A DNA stretch of 64,000 bases from assembly GCA_021014325.1 (NCBI GenBank), contig CM037462.1:1830318-1894317 (forward strand). Direction: 5' to 3'. The notes beneath the pieces are model-generated. The model was not told the origin of the DNA. It worked only from the letters and a program-made list of their open reading frames with translations, and searched no databases. The position numbers and the translations under genes were made by a program. Below, piece by piece: positions 24,301 through 33,300 of this stretch. Position 1 is the stretch's first letter, and each line of letters begins with the position of its first letter. This DNA comes from Plazaster borealis (taxonomy: Eukaryota > Echinodermata > Asteroidea > Forcipulatida > Labidiasteridae).

Positions 24301-27300
24301 ATAACGAAGAAAACCCGAATGAAGTGACGAAGTGAGCCGCAAACCAAGGAAAATTATGTCATGGATGTAGACAATAATAAGACTTGACCTCCTTTTCCGG
24401 TTACTTGTAAAAAATAAAAGGATGCTGCCCACCCGTTGTCGTTAAACCTGTAAGATAGACGCACACATTCGGGCGTGATTGGCAAATGGGGTTTCTAACC
24501 ATAAGCATCCTCGTCCCAAAATTTTAATTTTGTTTCAATGTTAATTTGAACAATTTTGTTAAATTGTAAGGCGCTGGAAACGAACAACGGTGGGCACGAC
24601 CAAGGATTATTTACCCCGTGGGGTACATCTCTCATGTTCCCCTGAGCCATGCACATGCGTCTTTGTATCACATCACGTGATTGATCCTCAACCAATAAAA
24701 ACTCACAATCTATTACCGTGGTATAACAATGATGGATGAAGCCCTCCTCCATCTCTACTCAATGTTGCCGTGCTCATATTAGATTACACCATTCAAAATA
24801 GAAGCAGATAGTTTAAAATGTCGCAAAATTACCAACGTGTGTTCATTGTAAACTACACAAATTCAAAAGTAAACCGACAGGTCATCACGGAACGATGAGT
24901 CTAAATTGAAAAAGGGGTCTTTTAAAGGTTGCTTATTATGATTCCCCAACGTTGTCCAGAACATGTATATCAAAGGGTTGACAAAGGATAAAAGAAAAGG
25001 ACAAGTCTGGTCCAGTACTTTTAATACAATCGCTCTTAATATTTGAACCTACAAATTTTGACTGTTCTTTTTTTAATTTTAGACTCTTCCTGATGGTCAG
25101 TTACATCCCTGGACTGTGGCAAGGAAACCTGAGAACAAGACTAAGAACCGATACGCTAACGTCATTGCCTGTAAGAAAGTCTGCTGTACATTTTTCGTTG
25201 ACACAATTTTATCTCGTGTCATGATTGTGTTTTTAGTATAGTTATTTATTATGTTGTTGGTTATTATTTATTCTTTCAAGTATTCTTTACAGATTTAGAA
25301 AAAGATTACTGATTTGACAAAAGGGTGACTGATTGAAAGTGGTGAAAACTGTGCAGATACGTAATTTTTACAGGAAATTCCTCTACATCTCCTGAACACC
25401 ATGAAAGCCATTTAACGCCAATAAACAAATAAATTTATAATCCGTTATAACGGATTCACAATATGTTATTACGGATTCACAGTCCATTATACGGATTCAC
25501 AATCCTTTAATAAGGAATCACAGTCCATTATTACGGATTCAAAGTCCGTTATTACGGATTCACAGTCCATTATACGGATTCACAATCTAATGAGACGGAT
25601 TCACAGTCCGTTATTACGGATTCACAGTCCGTTATATTAAGGATTCACAGTCCGTTATTACGGATTCACAGTCCGTTATTACGGATTCACAGTCCGTTAT
25701 ATTAAGGATTCACGGTCCGTTATTACGGATTCAAAGTCCGTTTTTACAGATTCACAATCCGTTATTACGGATTCACAGTCCGTTATTTAAGGATTCACAG
25801 TCCATTATTACGGATTCAAAGTCCGTTTTTAAGGATTCACAATCCGTTATTACAGATTTACAGTTTCGAATCCGTAATAACGGATGGCATATTCAATTAT
25901 TGTTTTGTATTACTATTCACAGATGACCACTGCCGTGTTGTGCTGGAGCCGTTGGAAAATGACCCTCACTCCGATTACATTAATGCATGCTACATTGATG
26001 TAAGTACACACCTTTTTTTCCAATTTTTATTGTGCGCCATTTTCTTGTTACGATATACGAATGAGATTGGAGGTTTATGTTGTGGAAAGACAATGATATA
26101 CGAAATTTGTCAGGAGACTGCTGACGACGGACTGTACTAAACGTTGAGTCCACAGGTTCCTTTCGAAACCACAAGTACTCAAAAGAGAGATTAAAGGGTC
26201 GATCTGTATAAGTTTAGTTAATGACTCTGAAAATTAATGGCAATAAAACTTACTTGGTAAGAAGTACAATGCATTTTGAGAAACTTTTCACTCCGAAGTA
26301 GGGGCCTGCTGCGGTTATGAAAAAAGATATCACTTTTCGTCCCCAAAAATTCGAATCTGAAAAGCGTTACTGCAGTAACGTTTCTCAGATTGTGTATTCC
26401 ACTTGCAGATTATTCTCCTTGCGTGGACAAAACCGCTCCAGATTTTTGACAATATCTCAAAAGCCCTACCACCTTTTGAAATGAAATGTTCACAGGTTAG
26501 TTTTATTGTATATATCTACAACTATGTAGTATTGAAACAAACAGTGGGTTCGAATTACCAAACGTATACAATTCCTTTTAACCTTCATGGTGTTACCGCA
26601 AATTTCTTATTTATACGAATGACTATATTATTTGGATTGTTTTATATCTGTGCAGGGATACAATGCAAATAACAAGTACATAGCCAGCCAAGGTAAAACA
26701 TGTTTTGCTTTGTAATCAATACAGAACAGTGTTAACAACCTTTTGTCGCATCATAATACACACCTTACATGTTTTATTTTTCGTATAATGTACCTACTTT
26801 ACTAGGACCCAACAAAGAATCCATCAAAGATATTTGGAGAATGATTTGGCAGCAGAAAGTGGATAAAATCGTCATGCTGACCAAACCGACAGAAGACGGC
26901 AAGGTAACTTTAAATATTATTCAATTTAAGCCAGTGCTAGTCTTGTGGACAAGTCGTTAAATGTCTGTCACGCGGTGATAGAGAAACGGCTCTCTCGCAA
27001 GTAGTTTCGCTATCATCGACAGACATTTAACGACTTGTCCAATTAATTGTTAACAAACAATAACCCAGTTGTAAATAATTTAGTCCGAAAGTACACAGGA
27101 GAGATTTACTTTGTAATTCAGTTATGGAACTCTTTATTGATGTTTTAGATTTAAGCTGCGTTTCAATTGACTTGAAACTGATAATAATAAATTAAGACTG
27201 CTTTGTTTTTCCTTCTTTTCGTAACAATTTGCAATAACTTAGATTAAGTGTCTTCAGTACTGGGCCGATAAAGGAGCTTCTGAATACACAGGAATTCTTG

Positions 27301-30300
27301 TGACAACAGTCAAGGAGGATGTATTCCTTGATTATACAGTCCGCATCCTCAACATCAATGAGGTTTGTCGTTTAATTAACGGGCGGTATTGTATTGGTGG
27401 TTACCTTGACGTTGAGGGCAGTATTGTATTGTATTGTTACCTTGACGTTGCAGTATAGACGTAAGACCAATGGGGCAACTGCACTCATATTCCAGCAAAA
27501 TAGTGGGCAAAAATAGAGTACAGCAAGAAACAAAATATGCCCGAAGAAAGCAAAAAAGCATTTTTATCCGGTATTTGAAATTAGTACTTATGTTTTTATC
27601 TGTGTAAAAGTTCCCCCTTAAAGGTAGGGTCATCGTTTGGTTTTGTCGACGTTATGCTTATATATAGGCAAAGTTATAAGGAAAGATACAGTAAAAGTCA
27701 CCTGTGAAAGTTTCAGCTGAATCAGTGTCTACTTGCTGAGAAAACAGCAAAAACATGTCAACAGTATTTTCACACGAACGTCGAATCGATTAATGTTTAG
27801 AAAGGTGACAGCGGGTACCAGCCGAATCTCAGGCCGCAGCATCCGCAATTGGACACCAACCCTCACAAATGCATGAAATGTTTTACATTCAAATGTTTTT
27901 ATTTATTTCCAATCAACGGGGAATTTCAGACAAAGAAATTTCGCAGTATGCCTATGCCTATGGTACGCCATTACCATATTTATAACAAGTAAGTTTTCGG
28001 ATAGAAACTACACCTTTTTCTTTCCGTGGTCATTACCAAACAATGACCCTATAGCTTGGTAATAAGTACTCTTCTCTTAATATTGTTTCTAGTTCATAGA
28101 GAATGCTTGAATATTCAATCATTGGGGACAATTTTTCTTCAAACAAGCTCTGAAACAGAATGTATCAACAATTTAAAATTTAACCGCTAATAAAGGGTTT
28201 TGAATTTTCACATAGGTCGGGAAGGACGAACATTGTCGTCTGGTGAAACATTTTCACTACACCACGTGGCCAGATATGAAACCACCGGAGTATCCAACGC
28301 CTTTGCTCAACTTCCTACGTGTAGTCAACGATCACAAGAATACTGGACGCACCGTCATACACTGCAGGTATGCCTAAGGCTCCGTCAATCAAGTAACGAA
28401 TCAAGCATTTAAACACCTGTCTCTTATGAAATGAGCGTTTAATTTTCAAACTTTCCAACCTCACTTTGCCCTTCGTACAGTCTCTTTAAGACAATATGCG
28501 TTGCAAAGCATAAAGCATATCCACCTCAAATTACCAGGTCCGTTCCAGACATGATTTGTTGTTGTTTCCTATTTAGTACTTGCCGATGATGCCTTCTTGC
28601 TTAGACAATAAAGTTCAAATTAAAAGGGAACAATTGATTGGATTATCGGTTCAATAAAAAAAAACCATCATCATCATCATCAACATCATCAAGGTTTTAG
28701 TTCGTCCACCTGTTTGACAAGGCCCTCCTTATAAAACTTCCTTTTGCCTCTCTCTCTCTCTCTCTGGCCACTCTGGGCAATGTAGCCATGCCCATGTGGG
28801 TTGTTCTGTCATCTATCCATCTTCTTTTGCTGCCATTCTGTCATTCATGTAGTCCACCTGTTGTCTTGGACCCTTGACACATGGCCTGCCCATCTCCATT
28901 TGATCTCCTTTATTTGTTCAATGATGTCCTTTGACTTTTGTTTTCTCTCGTATTTTGTTACCTTATCCTCCAGTATCGTTAAATATACCATTTTCTCTCC
29001 GTGGCTCTCTGTGTTGTTCTCAAGTTAAAAAGGATACCTAAGGAGATTTTTTTTATATATTTTTATTATACCTGTTTGTTCCCTTTCATTAATACTTTCA
29101 TTAATACTTTCATTTTGTGGTTGATTATGTTATCAGTGCTGGAGTTGGCCGTACGGGAACCTACATCACCCTGGATGCCATGTTGGAACAGATGAAACAA
29201 GAAGGGCAGGTTGATGTTCTTGGCTTCATCTATCAGATGCGACATAGGCGCATCAAGTCAGTTCAAACAGCGGTAAGTAAAGAGTAAAAAAGTTTCACAA
29301 GAACTTAACATTACAGTGTTCTTTCGGATTGTTTGCTTTCAAATGGTCGTCTTGAAAACTAAGTAATAACTATGCAATCAGAAATTCCTTATTTCATTAT
29401 ATTTTTTCAGTAATTTTTTTTGTAATTTTAGGAGCAGTATCAGTTCCTTTATGACGCCATTCTCGAGGCCTACCTGAGTGGTGATACAACGTATCATGTC
29501 ACAGAATACCGTCGTAAATTGACCGCTCTGAAGAAGACGGGAATGGAACAACAATTTGAGGTGCTGACTAAATTGATTTAGTACATATTTGAGATTTCCT
29601 TTATCAAATTAACACTCCCTTTTTCTGCAGCTAATAAAATGAATTACTTTAAAAGAGGGTTGAAAAATATGTAAAAAGAGTGTTGAATAATAGTTTAAAT
29701 TCAAATTAAAGGTAAAAAGAGCAAAAATTGTAATGCAGTTTACTCTCTAAAAACGTCCGGGTCAGAGTTGACCCGGATTCGAGTCCCATGGGGACTGACC
29801 CATTTCTGAGTTAGTATGACCCGAAATCTGTGTAAAAATGACTCGCAGAATCCTGGTTTAAATCCCCTTGGGACTCGGAATCAGGGTCCATCCTGACCCG
29901 GGAGAAAGTAGAGTGTAGATTAGATAGGGAAGAGGTGTTTATTGGCACCGTAATATAACAAATCCTTCAGTCCTTATGAACCGAGAACAATAATGCGTTG
30001 ATAAACCTTTAAATTAAGTTTTTCAGAGAAACCTAAGGTTGGAAAAGACATGTAATGTGAAAAGCAACTCTCCAGATAAGACTGGTTAAGTTTTTTTGTT
30101 TATCTTTTAGATGCTAGAAAAGCTCAGTTCTAAACTTCCCTTCAAAAAGAGTGAATCCGGAAAGCTGCCTGAGAATGTGACAAAAAACAGATATCCGGAC
30201 TTTGTGCCAAGTGAGTGAATTGTTTTTCAATCTTCCGTTTAAAAGGTACATTGCTTCATTTTTGAGGAGTCGGAGTCGCAGTCACGTACGTTAGTAGTAG

Positions 30301-33300
30301 TAAAGTGTGGATGTATTTTGTGCGATTGATAAGGAATGATACAACAGATAAAATGTTAGTGGCGTAGGGAGTCAATGTGTGACGTGAAGGTATAGCTCCG
30401 CAGATATAGCTTCGAAGTGTACCTGCATTCTATAGTCATGCCGACTGTGTTTTCGTTGTCAGAATTTAGTAGTTCCGTTTTTTCATTGCATTATTTAGTT
30501 GGCTATTCATAAAAAGGGAATCACTTAAAGGTCAGAATTCCACTTTCTATACGCAGATAGGAAATAAAATTTAAATCCATTGATTTCATGTAGGCCTACC
30601 TTTTGCTACAAATAAAAGAATGGTTTAACATGAATTGGCCTTCTTTATTGTTTCGGAAATAAGGCCTTGTGTTTGACACTGATAAATTGGGGCCCAATGG
30701 GAGACTTTGGAACGCTAGGTGGCAGCAGACTTACCAAGTAAATTTCCATTGTTTACGTAGCATGCTCACACTTCCCGAGAACAATGGATTTACTTGGAAA
30801 GTCTGCTGCCACATAGTGTTTTAATTTTTAAAATTTAATTTCTTACAACCTACAGCCGAACGTTCAAGGCCATATCTGATGACAATCACCAGCGATGAGG
30901 ACACCAACTACATCAATGGGACATATCTGCCGGTGAGTAATATGACTGTTCATGTCTCATGCATATTCAAACATTTTTGACCAAGTTAAAGTGTGCGATT
31001 TTCTTTCGTTCACACTCAAAGTCATAAACATGTTTCCGAATTAACAGATTGTTCAACTTGCATCGGGGATAAAGAATATTATAAAGATGTGTTTTTAACC
31101 TTACCCAGATGTGTGTTGAGCACTGTATACTCAAATCTTTCCTTACTCCCGTTGAAAAATAATACATATTACACGGATGGGATTCGAACCAACGACCTTT
31201 GCAATTCTAGAGCAGATGTAACTAGACCATGTTCCCGAAAGGTTACCATACTTTAGATGACATGCGAGACTTAAATTACGTCACCGAATAGTGTCAACAT
31301 GTTACCAGAGATTTATTTTGCATTTACAATAGAAGCTATTGTCTAATTACATGTTGTTTATTTATCATTTTAATGAGTCATGCTGGATCAGTGGCAGTTA
31401 CCAGTCTTCATGGGGTATGCATGCACTATAACAATATTAAAAGAAATGACTTGTTGATTATTCTCATAAAAAAATAGGGCTACCGTCAGAAAAACAGGTA
31501 CATCGCTACACAGATGCCTACACCGAACACCAAAGGTGACATCTGGCGTCTGGTGTATGACCACAAATCAACCTGCATTGTCATGCTCAACCAGTATGAT
31601 AAAACCGATGAGGTGAGGGGGTTTCCGATAGTGGGCCACTGCAAAACTTCTACCTTCATTTGTATTCAAAGTTACCTCAATAAGAACAGACAAGGTTTCA
31701 AATTGTGACCGTCATTTACAAGTACGGATAGGCCTACAAATTATAAGGTCGACTCTCGTTATAATAAGATCGCTCGGACTGGCCTAAATTACCTCTTTAT
31801 AACAGGAAAGTTGTTAAGAGGACAGCAACTTACAAAGAAACAAAAAGCAGAAATGAGGTTCGGGATTTCAGGTTGTGTTCTTTATAAAGCAAAACCTCTT
31901 TATAACGATGGGTCAGGCCCACTGGTCCCTGACCCGTAAATGTGTCAGGCCCACTGGATCCGGAATCCGGGTCAATTCTGACCAGGGATTTTTTAAGAGT
32001 GTAGGATATTTAAAAGATTGATGCAAGATAATATTAAGGGATATCAAAAGGACGGCAAAGGCTTTTCCATCAAATATCAGTTTCCCCTCAACACTTTTAA
32101 TAAGAATTATTTCTCTTTAGACCATGGTCCAGTACTGGCCGGATTCTGGACCGATGGAGTTAGGTCCCCTGGTCGTTGAGCTGCTAGAGACCAATGAATA
32201 TACAGGAGTCATCAGTAATTCATTCACTCTTCGGAAGAAAAACTCTAAGGTAAGAAAAGAAATAAAACCTGACATAATATGTATAACTTGATAATTGTGT
32301 TGAAACATCTCAATAGACCCCTTGCATTTGCCGCCATCGTTGATGAAACGTGCACCCGTGAAAGGCTATCATTGGCTGAGAGTCTTGCACAGCGTGTACA
32401 CGTGTGCACTTTTCCATTGTTTGTCATCAAAGATAGCGGTCAATGACGTTAATTGCAATCCATCTATGGATGATTAACACTTTCATCACCTTCGATAATT
32501 TTGGCGATACTAACGTTTTCCAGCTCGAGCCTCCACGGACCGTCTGTCAGTTTCAGTACCTAGACTGGCCATGTGATCAAGATGTCCCGAGATCATTTGA
32601 AAACTTGCTGACTCTCATCCAACTCACTGAACAGTGGATAAAGACTGGTGAAGGCCCTATCATCGTCCACTGCATGTAAGTATAACATCATGCATTTAAA
32701 GTTGGTCAACTAGTTGGTCAACCAAACGCTTCGATTCCTCGTTATATGGTTGGTCCAGAGCTGTGTATTGAGAGAGTTGAGACACCTTGCGATGAGAAGC
32801 TTTTCTTTGTCAAAAAATGCATGGGTGCGTTGTGCTTCATTTGAACCGAAAATATGGCGCGTATCAATCACGTGACCAGAGAAACCTGGTCTCTCCATTT
32901 CACAACTCTCATTCTCTTTAATCGACACAAATATTCCTCGAAGTTGTGCGGTTTTCCTTTTACATCGTAAACTTTTTGACTCCACGAAATGGCAGACCAT
33001 AGTTCACGAAGTAAAAGGAAAGCCACACAATTTCGAGGTATATGTGTGTGGATCATTGTATTCTACTGTTAAACCAACCCGATATTCAGTTCATAACAAA
33101 CGCTTCCAACATCGCCCAAACCAAGGCAACGTGTCCCTTTAATGATAAAATTAACAATGACTGATACCATACTCTTTACTTACCGACAAGGGATGGCCTG
33201 GGTCGTTCGGCTGCCTTCTGTGCCTTGATGACACTCCTTGAGAAGTTCAAACAGGAAATGGTCGTCGGTGTGTTCCAAGAGGTCCTTCAACTCCGCACAG

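Noticed and set aside
25437..25890. CRISPR-like array
   Set aside because: Units are contiguous and degenerate with no unique spacers, in an intron of an animal gene; it is a minisatellite.
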